Assembly (NCBI GenBank): GCA_010093685.1
Contig: MU006218.1
Location: forward strand, 1,089,766 to 1,153,765
Direction: 5' to 3'
DNA: 64,000 nt
Source: Ophiobolus disseminans
Lineage: Eukaryota; Ascomycota; Dothideomycetes; Pleosporales; Phaeosphaeriaceae
Position numbers and translations under genes: made by a program. The stretch's first letter is position 1, and the number at the start of each line of letters is the position of its first letter. The notes beneath the pieces are model-generated. The model had not been told where the DNA came from, searched no databases, and was given only the letters and a program-made list of their open reading frames with translations. Of this stretch, positions 1-12,897 are shown in pieces.

Positions 1-2120
1 TCCATGGATGTCACAGAACTACGCGAACGCGAAGATCAGCTAAGGGAACAAGAGAAGGAGAATGAAAGGCTCTTGGCTAATGCAGCGGCTGCGAAGGAGG
101 CCAGTCGTATGAAGTCACAGTTCCTGGCCAACATGTCGCATGAGATTCGGACACCAATTGCTGGTGTAATTGGCATGAGTGAGCTCCTGTTCGATATGGA
201 TCTGAACGAGGAACAAAAAGAGTGTGCAGAGAACATCCACCGCTCAGCAAACAGTCTCCTGACTGTTATCAATGATATTCTCGATTTCTCGAAGGTGGAG
301 TCCGGGCGCCTGGACGTGGAAGAGGTTCAGTTTAGCTTGTCCGTTGTTCTACGAGATGTAAGCAAAATGATGTCATTTGCTGCACAAAGGAAGGGTTTGA
401 TCTACCAGAGCTCCTTGCAAGAGGAAGTACAACGAGACCTTAGGGTAATGGGAGATCCGGGCAGGCTGCGACAGATACTGACCAACGTCCTCACCAATAG
501 TATAAAGTTCACTTCCGCAGGATTTGTAAAACTTGCGGTATCGTTAAGTCAGGAGACAAAGGAGTCTGTAACGGTGAATTTTGTCATCAGCGACACGGGG
601 ATTGGCATCGAGGAAGAAGTCCGCAAAAGATTGTTCCAGCCTTTCAGCCAAGCGGACTCTTCTACTGCACGTCGATTCGGCGGCACAGGTTTGGGGTTGA
701 CCATCAGCAAGAACCTCGTCGAGTTGATGAAAGGGCAAATCTACTTGGACTCGACGCTTGGCCAAGGAACGACAGCAACGTTCTGGGTCCCCTTTAGTCG
801 TGCTCCATACCAGGAGGACGGGTCGCCTCTGGTAGCCCTCGCTTCAATCCCAGATCGACTGCAGAGCGATGTATCGGTCTCCTGTGGAAGCTCTGAAGAC
901 CATACACCACCTCGAACACCAAAACTGTCCAACGGCCAATCGAGATTGCCATCATATCAGTACCCGCATATCCCAGACCACCTCATGAGTCTGTCGGAAA
1001 GCGAGAGACAGAAAGTCCACATCCTTGTTGTAGAGGATAACCATATCAATCAGCAGATTGCTTTAAAGACGATTAAGAAGCTGCATTTCTCGGTTGGCGC
1101 TGTCTGGAATGGACAAGAAGCTTTGGATTATCTCAAGCAGGACTTCACCTCGACACACCCTCGTCCCGACATTATTTTGATGGACGTGCAGGTACGTTTG
1201 TATGGCTCAGAATGCTTGAAGTGCTTGCTGACAATGTTTAAGATGCCAATCCGAGACGGTTACAGCGCGACACATGCCATACGAACCGAAGCCCCCTGGA
1301 AAGACATCCCTGAAGTTCAAAAGGTCGCCATTGTGGCCATGACTGCTAGTGCTATTCAGGGTGACAAGGCAAAATGCACATTGGCAGGCATGGACGTGAG
1401 TTCCCAGACATCTACCCCTATATCGTTTTGGATCCATACTGAGTATGATAGGACTACTTGGCCAAGCCCGTAAAAGGCAAACTCCTGGAGAAGGTAAGTT
1501 CTTTGCGCCCCGCAGTGTGCGCCGCCTAACCTTGCTAGATGCTTGTCAAGTGGGCCATCGAGGGACGGCGAAAAACGGCCAAGATCAAGCCATCTGCAAA
1601 CGATAGTGATCGACATGGAGGCGTAAAAACATCCTCCACAGGGAGTCTTAGCGAGAAAGATCGACCTCGAATCGTAGCACAGCCGGCAGAGCCTGAAACA
1701 ACGGCTCAAGCACTGACCGCTCAACTTGACCGCCTCCATTTCGAACACGATGCAACGTTGGCACGCTCTTCGGAGAGCGATGGTGATCGGGCAATGCGAC
1801 GCATTCAAGCATTGGAGAGAGATACGATGCTTCGCGACGACAAGTTGCTGTCACTCACAGGGCTCGAAGCCGGTCGACACAATATTCACCAGGACCAGGA
1901 AACCATGCCGTCGATGCCTCTTACTGAGGAGAACATTGGGAAGTTGGTGCACGAGCAAGACAGTGATTCGAAAGCCCCGCGCGCGCGACCGTCTGACACA
2001 GAGTCGAATGAAGTGAACCAACCCGATAGCACGGTTGACAGTACGTTGGGCAAGGCGCGGCCATCACTAATTGTGGGACGACACCGCGAGAGTGAACAGA
2101 CTGTCACCAAAGAGTCTTGA
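1..2120 (+). CDS. Hybrid sensor histidine kinase, 5' end outside window
   Basis: Two-component phosphorelay kinase; the input domain lies upstream of the window. Exons read as <1-1191, 1243-1395, 1452-1493 and 1539-2120, giving about 655 residues here. In order: a charged coiled coil typical of a PAS-to-kinase linker; the HisKA box NMSHEIRTPIAGVIGMSELL with the phosphorylated His encoded at 139-141; an ATPase domain with N box (LTNVLTNSIKF), G1 (DTGIGI) and G2 (GGTGLGL); a linker; and a receiver domain with phospho-acceptor Asp in LMDVQ at 1183-1185. The 51-bp intron at 1192-1242 sits inside the receiver; removing it restores the classical DVQMP. Exon 3 supplies the conserved DYLAKPV. The last 180 residues are polar and low in similarity to any family I know. 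All catalytic boxes are intact. The exact fungal HHK group cannot be assigned without the N-terminal half. Confidence 0.9.
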
Positions 2121-5100
2121 ACATGACTGAGTTATGGTCAATGTCTTGCAAAGGACACAACACGATCTTGTCGGCCTTGAAGACGAAAATCAGCCTATCT
2201 AAAGGCACATTTGGCTCCTTCCCTATCTGACAGCGTGCATCATTTAGACCGACGCCCGCTGTCGGTCAAGTCGCTTTGTTGTCTGCCGGGAAGATTAGTT
2301 CAATAAAGACGCGCGCACTTTCCGACGTGCTCCATCCATAGCATCTGGAAACCCTGTGCCCTCAAAATTACGTCGTTACGATTATGTGGCTCAGGGTGCT
2401 GGAGCTGTCGCAAGGATATCAATTGGTTCGTGATGTCGCCGACCACTAAGCCTCACTCCGTTCGCATCTTAGCGCATATTCATTGCAAAAAACTGCCAGA
2501 ACCGTCAACAGTACATTGCTTTCATCCATGCAGCAGTAGCACGCAATTCGAATAGGGGCATGCAGCTGTTCTGTTGCAGCATGTACGTGCAGCTTCAAGG
2601 CCATCTCACCAATCGCAACCCGGTCGTGCAACAACACTGCGTATCTCCGCAGGGTATGGCTGGGATAAGATCAAGGTTGGAAATTCTGCTGTAAGCATCC
2701 TGATAGATCCCAAACCGTTGACGGCGTCTTCATTGTACACGGGTGTGTGATTCCGAACGTCTTCAAAAAACATATTCGAGCTCCAGGAGAAAACGTTCAT
2801 TCGGCACACCCAGCCCTGAGATGTCTTGGCTACGCGCAAGCATCGAGATTTACGAATTGTTTGATACGCTTGTACTGTTTCAAGACACCAGCCAACTGAA
2901 TGTGGAAGACTATTTACCTGCCTGCTAACAATTCAGTGGTGACGATCCTACATCATATTCGTGATAGTGACGGGAAGCATTGGTGATTGTCGACAGCGGT
3001 ACATGCACCCCGAAATTCTGATATTGCAAAAGCGGCAGATCCTGCACTGACCTGGTGTGCGGAAAGCCACAATGCCGATCCACAGCTTGACAAGTGACAG
3101 TTGCGCTACTTTTCAGAACGTTACATCGGCTTTAGATTTGCAAGCTGACCCATGCCAGCGAAGGACTCTTGGCAATCATTCACCATTGGTCAGGCTGGCA
3201 AAAGCCCAGCGACGAGAGTTTTGCTCAAATGCTAATGAGGAGCCGTGCTGGTTGATAACCACTACCCCGGGTTTGCCATTTGCTGCCTCGCCGACTACTC
3301 TCAGGTGACTTGTGCTTGCCGGCTTTCCTGCTACAGCCAGTGATTCCAGTCACGCTTCGCCTGCTTTGCAGGTTAGACATTGTGCCGAAGTCGCGCGGTA
3401 CTTAGAAATTTAACTAGCGCTACACACCGAAAGTCACCGGGAATACTCGCAATATTTTGCCCAACTCAACATCGCAACACTGCAAAACATGAAGATCCGC
3501 TGCATATCAAACATGGGATACCGATCTGACAGCGCCGTGAGCCTGGTTCATTGAGATTCGATGATCATATGTGGGGAGTGTACCTGTTGATCACCCACTG
3601 ATCAACACACTGCCAGAAGCAAGAGACATGTTGCTGTGCCGGAGTAGTACTCCACCATGTCCCCAACTACCATTCGGGAATAAAGAGTACGACCCCAAGA
3701 GCTTATCGAGCATCAGAAACACTTGGCAAGCCATTGGGGGCAGTGAAGAGGCAACGGCTAAACTATCTTTCGATCTGGCAGCAACAGGCCGCCATGCAGG
3801 GTCCACACTTAAATTGCCGAGTCCTTCACTCGAACTAGGCATCTGGGAACTGCCGTCTTCGGCGGTCAGATTTACATGACTAGAGGCAGTATCGGTTTGA
3901 TGCATGGACCTTCCCAGTTCGCAGCTTCGCTGAGATGGTCTCCCTGGACACTAGCCTTACTGTCAATGATCGGGTTCGATAATCGTGTGCTGTGACACTG
4001 CCGTCGACAGATGCACATTCGAGGTAGCGCTAGGCCGGACGATGCTAGCGTGGATCCACACAGTTCAACAGCAAGGATCAATTGATGCACAAGCCCAAGG
4101 AAGACGGGATGGCCAACCAGATCTTGCCCTGCATGATAGGACGCCTCGGGCTTTTACAGCTCGGTGCAGTTGACGATGCAAGGCGGCCCTTCTTATCCCA
4201 GAACCTGACCACTCACAATCATGCGCTGTTCGAGCTACGCAGCGGTGAGATGGAAGCTTCCGAGTGCATGCTTTTTGCAAGTGCTTGCCACTGGTTACGT
4301 TGAGTCGACTTTTTGCGCTGCGACCCTAACCAAGCTGCAAATATATCGAGTTCAACACGCCGGAGCCCATGCATGACACAGTGCGTGGAGAAGTTTTCGA
4401 CAGAAGCTCAATAAGGAATCACTTGTACCCTGACAGACTACCTCATCTTGCATGCTTTCACTCCAGTAAGGTACCCGGAGTTGAGGTAGCCAATGAACGC
4501 AAGCCAAATGACGCCAGTGTATGAGCTAGTGATCAAATGACGTCACATGCGCCAGTACAGTTCAATCATTCCACCAGCGATTGTGTCAGCAGGAAGACAG
4601 AGCCCACGCCTTGGCTCTCATCATTTATCGCAGCTAGTCAGCCGTCCGCGACAACGACAGGCCGAAGATACGAGTCCAGCAGAACGTCCTTTCAGGGCGG
4701 TCAATTATGTACGGCGGGCGCGCAGCGCGGCAAGGCTTTATTGGCGGGAATACATTTCTAGCAGCAATGTCGTCAATTTGACTCGCCCTCCATACAATGA
4801 CGGTGTTTCTACCTTTAGAGCGTTCTTGAGACCGGGCAGAAGGTCACTGAAAGCCGCGATATCGACGTCAGATCCCCCATCAGGTCGTCGAGTCGCTGCT
4901 GCGACGCATGGTATTTCCCGAGATTGTGCTGTACGGCCAACTCACGACCTACTATTTGGCTAAGCTATTCGTGATGCTCCAAAAGGAATATGGACGGCGA
5001 TCGCAACGCTTGACTGCTGAACCCGCGCTGCTTCAGGGGCTAATTTCGGGCGCTCGTCAGGCCCCTGCGGTTGAAGCAGAGTCAGTGGAGAGGGACAGCG

Positions 5101-6549
5101 GAACCCGGCGCTAGGGCGGAGTGAGGGGAATCGTTCAGCGGTGCTTGTGTTTACGCAACGTCGTGGTTCTTGCGCGGACCGAATTCCCCCAGCAGTGCCT
5201 CCGGCCAGTTACCGGCACGCTGCTTCAATGCGACCTCACCAAAAGAGCTTTCTTTCGGTCCCTTTCTTGATTCACAACCGTTGAAACAGAACAGCGTCGT
5301 AAGTAACGCCGAGCAATGATTCACTCTTGCATGTCAGGATGAGGACAGGACAGGCCAATACTGTGACGGCCCTAACCGTCAGCGACCCTGCCGGAGCATT
5401 TCAGACAATGCGATACTCGTGCATTGGGTTAGTGCGCCTGGTCATAAACGGCAGAATCGCAATTGAGTGCTGAGTCTAACCCGCTTTGAGGGCATCTCAC
5501 GACCCTGGCTCTGATGGCGTCGCGCCAAAACAAAAGATAAAAAAGCCCTCCCGCTACCAAGGCGCGCTGATTCGCAGCGGCGCCGCAATGATGAGAGGCT
5601 TCTGCTAGCGGCGAACGGCTCACAACGGAATTCAGACCTCCCGGCGGATAGCGCTCTCATACAACGGTAGAGGCTTACGCTTGAGGTGGGTGGCCGTCGT
5701 GGTTTGGTCAAGGCAGAGAGTGCGACCGGGCACTTCACAGCCTGCGGCTCGTGGCCCTTCACTCCCCACACGTCTTAAAGCAGCTTCGAGTGGCCCGTGC
5801 TAGTGGCGTTGAACCCTGTACCTCACCGACGTAGTGCGGTCCGGGGGGGGTGAGCCAACCTGCTTGCTCCTTTGCTTGGCCCAAGCCTATGATGAATGTG
5901 CAGTCGTCCAATCGACGTCAACCCTACAAAGCGGCAGGAATTTAACACTCAGTCATCCCACATTGAAATCCACTGATCAACATCCTGCAACCTCTAAAAT
6001 TCACTCAATTCCAAACCGCCTCTTGCCAAAGTACACACGAGAGGCAATCAGTACTGCTTTCATCAACATTACTCTCACATCTTCTCTCCATTATCGTTAG
6101 CGTACCAAACCTAGCGAGCTTGACCGCACTCTCACCATTGCGACGCGCAACCAGCTCATCGCATCTGCCCCCTGCCCCCACTGGGTAGTGTCCTTCTCCA
6201 CACTGCGCTGCACCTGAAACGCCTGTTACTCGTCACTCGTGTCCGCATCGGCCCTACGCCCAATTTCGCTGGTCGTCGCCAGGGCTGCCTACCAGGATAG
6301 GATAACGAGATCGGCATACCGAAACGTTCATCTTTACTCTTTCCAGAAGACCATAAGACGGGTGTCCCCAGTGTCAGACTCGAGTTCAAAAGCTCGCAGA
6401 TCCCCAGCTGTGATCGTCTGTCCCCACGTTGTCTTTGAACTATCACACGTTTCAACAATCCTTGGATACACTCGCAAAAGGTGGTTCACTTGTACCTCGT
6501 TCACCGACACCACTACTTCGGCACCCCTCACCTACCTCCCGTCACCACA
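2121..6549. other. Long gene-free region upstream of flbC-like gene
   Basis: About 4.4 kb without a convincing gene. Only short overlapping ORFs on both strands, none with a recognisable motif or a splice pattern that extends it. The last 450 bases (about 6,085-6,549) are pyrimidine-rich, as in promoters and leaders of highly regulated fungal genes. It most likely holds the 3' UTR of the kinase and a long regulatory region and 5' UTR for the downstream C2H2 gene. Confidence 0.5.
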
Positions 6550-7722
6550 ATGGCAATGGCTGTCGACTCTCGCCAACAGTCCCAACTTAACAGCATGGGC
6601 TACGATGCTTTGCGTTACCCTGCACCACCGCATTTCACCAACCCATGGGTTTCTGCCCCCGCCTCGCAGCAGCAGATGTACTCGACGTCGATCGCACCCA
6701 ACGTACCTGCCGGTCTCGACAGCTCCGCTCAACGGCCTACTAGCATGGCTCTCCCATACTCTGGTCTCGCAGTGACCGCACCTCCACTAGGATCAGGTAT
6801 TACTCTCCCGGATGGCAGCTTTACAACAGAAAACTTACCAGATATGTCGCAAGATCTTATTTCGCGGGGATACGGTTATGCTACATCAGCTTCACCAAAC
6901 AACCAAACGTATGCTCCCACTTCGGCTCCTTATTCTCAGGTGGAATATGGCAACACGGAACGAAGCCCCTACCCCTATCAGGATGCTTCCCGCCGCTCTT
7001 CACACCCGTCAGTCCCCTCAGCGTTCTATGAAACCGTGGAATCCCAGCGACAGCGCCAAAGTTCACTAGTTGACTTTAGCAGAATGAACACACAACAACC
7101 ACCGCGCAGCAGCTTCAGCGATGCGCTCGATGCTAGTCGCGGCATGGTCTCCTTGAGCCAGTCAGACATTACCCCAAGGAATATTTATGGTAGCCAAGGC
7201 ACTAGCCGCAGTTCTACCGATTCCTATGGCTTCCCATCGACACACTCGGCACACTCGTCGATTTCATCGGCAAGCTACGGCCACAACGGTTACTACGGGG
7301 GTGAGGGCTCGGTAACAGACTACAGCTCTGCATCAGAGTCCGTTGACCTTACAAACTCTCGAACACTGCCTCGACCCAATGGACTCCTTGGAGCTTCCAT
7401 GCCTCCTGCGCCGCAGTCGATGATGAGTCAGTTCAGCTCCAAGGTTTCATCCAGCTCGCAGAAGAAGCACAAGTGCAAGATCTGCGACAAGCGATTCACG
7501 CGCCCAAGTTCATTGCAAACGCATATGTATAGCCATACAGGCGAGAAACGTAAGTACTGAGTGTTCTCTGCAATCTTGATCAAAGCTAATCAATGTATAG
7601 CATTTGCGTGCGAAGTCGACGGATGTGGTCGCCATTTCTCAGTAGTCTCCAACCTAAGGAGGCACCGCAAAGTACATAAGAACGAGGGGGGTCAAGATCA
7701 TCCATCGCCTGACGACGCTTGA
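6550..7722 (+). CDS. flbC: FlbC-like C2H2 transcription factor
   Basis: Sequence-specific regulator of the FlbC family, which in Aspergillus promotes conidiation upstream of brlA. Exons 6550-7549 and 7601-7722 give 373 residues; the 51-bp intron interrupts the linker GEK-P between the two fingers. The first 300 residues are disordered and rich in Ser, Tyr, Gln and Pro. Finger 1 has Cys309, Cys312, His325, His329 (core RFTRPSSLQTHMYSH); finger 2 has Cys337, Cys342, His355, His359 (core GRHFSVVSNLRRHRKVH). The pair closely matches FlbC as I remember it. The start is the first ATG, in the context CACAATGG; the frame is open upstream but only to a GTG. It sits alone between two long gene-free regions, which suggests heavy cis-regulation. 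Confidence 0.88.
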
Positions 7723-10164
7723 ACCTGTCGATCTCCCATATGATCAGCGTGTCAATTCTTCTAGCGCCTCACCTCTGGAGTTTAGCCCTGTCGTTTGTTA
7801 TTTACGATATCCACCATCGCCTGTTCACAGCTCAGCGGCGCATGACCCAGACCTTAGACTGGGGCCTCTTACGAAAGGACGAGACGATTTTTCTTCTATC
7901 TATCGCTGCATCACGGTTTTTCTGAGATACCACTTTCCTCGGCCACCTTCAGTTACTCTGAGGGGCTGTTCTGGCGTTTTGCGTTCTGGCGTTCACATTC
8001 CACACGAGTACCCCATCCCGAGCGAGTTATTCCTCGTTCGCCTGTAACAATATCGCGTCTGGCCTAGTCTGTTTTCTTGTCAATATGTTCTTTCAGTGTT
8101 TCCGACCTTCTTCGCTCGTCACGAGCTTACGCCGTGTCGTCATGGAGCATCACCATTCGCTATACCCTTTAATGTTTTAGACCCTCATTCGCACCATGCG
8201 TCGGAGAAGACCTTCGCAGTGGCTTGCATGACGTTTGTACAGTAACTTGGGGGCGCACAGTTTTACCCGGTAGAGGGCTAGGGTAGCTTCCCTCATTTCA
8301 GTTGCATCCCGCAGCGAGTGGAATGACGCATATTCAGATATGAAAGGAATGCGGTAAAATATTAGACCCTGTATCACGCATCTACTCCGCTCTTGGTGCC
8401 TCACAATCTCACACAGTGACGGCAGCGCACCGACGTGGTTTGGCACTATGACACAGTCGCCGTCATTTGATCCTGACCTTTGGCTTGAACCAACGCAGCG
8501 TTTCCAGCGAAGATACCAGGCGCTCCACTTCTTGTGGCTTGGCATACATCATGGAGCGCTTAATCCCTGCAAGCTCGCTGGACCCTGAAATGCGAACTCC
8601 ACCAAAACGTCAGCGAGTTGGGATGCCTGCCGGTGCGACTTGGGCCGCCCGGGCAATGCTGAGATGTTATCATGTGTGCGCCCTGCTGCTCCGATCCTTG
8701 TCGCCGAATCGGAACGCACCACGAGAAGAACGCGGTGTGTCAATGTGAGTTGGGTTTCACTTGTGGTGTGCCGGTGCTGACATCGGCTCCTCTGGCACTT
8801 CGCTTGCGGTTTTGCCCCCCCCAAAGTCCTCAGTCATGCTTGATTATAGTGGAGACCTTTCGGTCCGATATTTTGTGAGATGAGATCGGTGTGTGTGTGC
8901 TTGACTGAAAGTCCCTCGATGATCATCAAGACGCGACAACTTGCAGCAAACGAAACGCAAGGCTGAGCCGCTGTTGCAGCAGGCAGCGCCAGCAACAATA
9001 GCAATTCAGCATCGTCCATTCACAGGGCGACAGCTTCGTATTTGAGGCGCATCGCCACCACTCGGGATCCTCTATTTTCGGTCCTCGAAACTTTACAAGC
9101 CATTACACTCGCAGCGTTGCACCGCTTGCACAGCAACCATCTTCTAAGCCAGGCGATCATGCACTCCAAGCAGCAGTTCTGAGCGAAAAGAAGGCTTGCC
9201 AATTCCAACACGGCGTCCAAGCGCTCGAGGTTGGATTATGGTTGGCCGCACCGTCGGTCCTGTCTAAACGCATATGCGAAGTTGTGAGCCCGAGCTGAGC
9301 GGCACCATGCCGCAGCCCACGCTACCGTCTCATGTTAAACAAGCGAAGCTGAATGCTTCCACCTCCCTGTCTTTCTGCGCCTTCCACTCCTTCTGGAAAG
9401 CAGCCAGAAATAATATCGCCGCATGCATTGATGACCGCGCATCTGCCCCGAGGATGGCGGAAGAGTAGCTCACTGCAGCGGTTAATGGGAGGGGTGTGGG
9501 TGTCGTGACCACATATGTATATACATTGCGTCTGTTGCGTCAACGGAGGTGCGGGGAGCAATTCCTCACTAATCTATTCGGCAAGTCCCAATCCTCACAA
9601 GCACGCTTCACAGTTCGCTACGAGACAACACGTCTTTCATGTTCAACGGTACGAGCTATCTAATCCTCGAGGTGGGTGCATGCACCGCTGATCCACCACG
9701 CAAGCGTCCAAGGCATGAAGTCTCAAGCGTCCCCCTCCATCCGCCAGTAAGAGCTACTGCAAGTAAACCCGCCAAGTGCGGTCACCGCTTCCGCTGAACC
9801 ACTCGAGCTGCGCAACGGCCAAGTGGTTAATCTCCACAGCGAGCCTTGCTAGACGCACAGTCACCCAACGGCTGGATACACTGCAGCAAGCGGCTTCACA
9901 TCGAGATTGACTGCGATATTATCGCGCGCACCCCACGATGCAAGCCCCGATGCAGCGCAGAGCGAACCCATAGGACACGCGCTCAGCGGCTCCTCCGCCT
10001 AACATCTCAAACCTTCCCAATTTGCTTAGTCGTTCTTTGCATCCTTCGTCTCAGGACCCACAAGACGCGCGCTCTTCAATCTCTTGCAAGTCATGCCCCG
10101 AGTATCTGTATTTCAATGGCTGGGCGAATGCTTCCACATAGTGGTAGCCGGGTGCTGTAGGTAT
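7723..10164. other. Gene-free region after flbC-like gene
   Basis: About 2.4 kb. The T-rich first few hundred bases are probably 3' UTR. I see only short unrelated ORFs, no splice-linked coding pattern and no tRNA-like arm. Confidence 0.45.
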
Positions 10165-10754
10165 TCACTCTCGCCCATATGAGATCTTCTGGCGTTTGAT
10201 TTTCCCATCGTCTTCGTCCTCGTCCACTACTTTCTTCTTTTTGCTTCCTCCACCAGTCCTCGTGCCGTTTGTTGGGTGGCTCGATTCGCGCGTAGGAAAG
10301 GACGAAGTTGGCGTCGGTGCGTGCGATGGGGTGGTGGCAGAGCCGGGTGTTGATGCTTCTCTGAGGAAGCTCGTCGAGCTGCGACTGAAGATCCTGTCGA
10401 CGTCGCTTATGGGGGCTTTGCGCCGTGTCGCCGTACCAGCGCCGCTGGCTGCTGTCGTGCTCGCTGCGCTCTTGATGTAGTTGTCGAAGCCTTTTATGAT
10501 GTTACCAGGCCCGGTCTCTTCGAGGTAGGCCGTCTCGTGCTGCAGGATGGCATCCTCGAGTTTCATCTGGACGTAGCAGTAAGCGCAATGCCAGGAACCA
10601 ACTCGCGCCTTCCACGAACCAGGTTGTGGTCTATATTCCTCTTCTTCTGCAGTGATTCTCGTAGGTCGCGTCGCAGGCGCTCGTAGTATGGCATGCCGCG
10701 GGAGGCATCTGTGGCGGCGTCCTTGGAGCTGCTTTGGGGTGCGTTTTCGGCCAT
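10165..10754 (-). CDS. EAF6: NuA4 histone acetyltransferase subunit Eaf6
   Basis: Small shared subunit of the NuA4 (and related) histone acetyltransferase complexes, nuclear. Exons on the minus strand are 10754-10620 and 10566-10165, joined in phase 0 across a 53-bp intron, giving 178 residues. Residues 20-80 form the family's conserved region: a coiled coil (PYYERLRRDLRESLQKKR) followed by ETAYLEET and GNIIKGFDNYIK, which is the Eaf6 signature. The rest is Ser/Thr/Pro-rich and ends in a basic, NLS-like stretch (SKKKK, KIKRQK). The exon 2 frame also begins with an ATG, but starting there would lose half the coiled coil. The gene is divergent from the TFIIS gene, with 317 bp between start codons. 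Confidence 0.9.
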
Positions 10755-11071
10755 GGCGTAGGCTGCCTCACGGGTCTTGGGTTCGAGTCGTAGGTGGAGA
10801 GTTGCACACTGGGGAATTGTTTGAACGGTTGCAGGTTCGCGATGCCCAACGCGGCGCTCTAGCGCGTGGTCCGGGCGCAACCGTTCTTCGAGCCAAACGA
10901 CAGCTCCATTATCTATCTTGAATGAACACAACCCCACTCGCCCTCCACCCACACCGACACCAACTGCGCACATACACTCTTCACCCCCGCATATATCAAA
11001 CGTGAACACCGACATAACCCGCACCATCACCGCACGCGACCGCCGCCGGCGCCAGGATCCCCACATTCCAT
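10755..11071. promoter_or_regulatory. Shared divergent promoter EAF6/TFIIS
   Basis: This 317-bp interval separates the start codons of two divergently transcribed chromatin and transcription genes, so it must carry both promoters and 5' UTRs. It is C-rich on the plus strand (10,920-11,040). No clear TATA box was seen. Confidence 0.55.
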
Positions 11072-12025
11072 ATGGCAATGGAGCCCAAAGAGATCGAGCT
11101 TCGCGGCAAGGCCATCGGAAAGGCTATCCAGGAAGGCGAGCCCAGCGCATCAATACTTAAGCTCCTTGGCGACTTGAGGTCGGGCGTCAAAGCGACCGAG
11201 GACATCTTGCGACAGACGAGAATCGGCGTTACCATCAACCGGCTGCGCACACACAAGGATCCCATAGTCCAGAAAGAGGCAGGAGACCTGGTCAACAAAT
11301 GGAGAGATGAGGTCAAGAAGGGCCCGAAGAAGGGCCCGCCAGCAAAGGTCGCCAACGGCAGCGCATCGCCAGCACCACCTCCATCAGCCACTGCCTCCCC
11401 AGCGCCCGCGCAAAATAAGAAGAAGCACGATGTCGCGCCAGACAAGCGCAACCACAAGACCGACAAGATCAAGTACCAAGTGACTGGGCACGAGGCCCGC
11501 GACGGTTGCGTAAGGCTGATGTACGACGGCCTGGCCTTCATGAGCGAAGCGCGTAAGTTAGAACACGTGAGCTCTTTGTGATATACTAACCTCTCGGCAG
11601 TGCCCGAAGAGATCATCGGCGTTGCCAAGCAGATCGAGGACGCCGCACACCGCAACGCCGGCGGTGTCAACGACGCGTACAAGCAAAAGATGCGCTCCCT
11701 GTTCCAGAACCTCAAGAACAAGACGAATCCAGCCCTGCGCAAAGACGTTCTCCGCGGCAAGATCTCGCCCAAAACATTCGTCACCATGACGCACGACGAG
11801 ATGAAATCCGACACTCGCCGCGCCGAGGACGAGGAACTGGAGAAGCAAAACATGAACCAGGCCATGGTTGCGCAAGTCGAGAAGTCCATCTCGACAGAGT
11901 TCCAGTGCGGAAAATGCAAGCAGAGGAAGGTTGCCTACAGTCAGGCGCAGACGAGATCCGCTGATGAGCCGATGACCACCTTCTGCGAGTGCATGGCCTG
12001 CGGTAACCGGTGGAAGTTCTCTTAG
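11072..12025 (+). CDS. DST1: Transcription elongation factor TFIIS
   Basis: Rescues arrested RNA polymerase II by stimulating transcript cleavage. Exons 11072-11552 and 11601-12025 give 301 residues; the 48-bp intron has a good branch site (ATACTAAC). Order: N-terminal LW/TFIIS-N domain (about 1-80), a Pro/Ala/Ser linker, central polymerase-binding domain (about 130-250, with RLMYDGL and NPALRKDVL) and C-terminal zinc ribbon. The ribbon has paired cysteines CGKC and CMAC and the catalytic acidic loop RSADEP. Length fits the family (yeast 309). A second in-frame ATG lies two codons downstream of the chosen start and could be used equally well. Confidence 0.95.
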
Positions 12026-12897
12026 AAGTACTTGTCGTGGTTGCTAGGAAGTGTCAGTTTCGGTTGCTTTACAAAATTGGGAGCGGGTGGGCGTTTCATT
12101 TCACGGACATGCATGCGGGGTCGGTACGCCGCTGGGGTTCTTCTCTTCGGATATAGCTACGGCTACTTTATGGCACACTCGGGTGGTGTGTCTTTTTGGA
12201 TCTCTCCGTGTAGAGCGGTCTTAGCAGTATTATTTCAGTGGTTTACGATGTAATATCATAGTTTGTCTGATTATGCATTGCCTTCTCAGAGTCCTTGCCT
12301 TGTCCGTGCCCACATGTATGCGACCTATTGGCATAGACAATTGTCGATGAACTATACCAGAGGTGACATGCTCTCGGTAAGTCGTGAACGCCGGAAAATT
12401 GGCTAAGCTTGACGACTGCATCTACGTATATACAACTTATTCTAAATGCTGAAAAATTGCTGTAAATATACAGGATAGTATAGCTTTATTTTCGTCTTTC
12501 ACGATTTACCGAGAGACATGTTCGAGTACGAAATCTAATTGGTATATCGGCAGTTAATAACAGTGCATTGAGCATGCAAACTATCTTTTCTTTTGAGTTT
12601 GCAAATCAAATTTCGTTGCTATTATATCAATTCACCAAGATGACTATAGGTTTGGGCTTGGTGAGATAACTGGTGATTTTACCGTTAGTCTCAGGGTTCT
12701 GATGGGAATGATTGCTTGTGCAAAGCACTTTACCATGGGTAAAGGAAGCAAGTGGTCTGTATTGTATATGCTGAGAATTGATGTAGACATTTTCCTTGTG
12801 TGTTTATAACACGGTCTTCCATAGAAACGCCTTCTGTAACCCACCATGCTCGATCGTGAGAGACTTGGTTGACTCCAATCTAGCAATGCTTTCAAAC
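12026..12897. other. Intergenic, partly AT-rich
   Basis: Sequence between the convergent TFIIS and 2EXR-like genes. Probably two 3' UTRs; about 12,420-12,660 is visibly AT-rich. No gene seen. Confidence 0.5.

Noticed and set aside
4547..5114. Possible small genes in the long region before the flbC-like gene
   Set aside because: Overlapping ORFs in different frames with Arg/Ser-rich composition and no family likeness.
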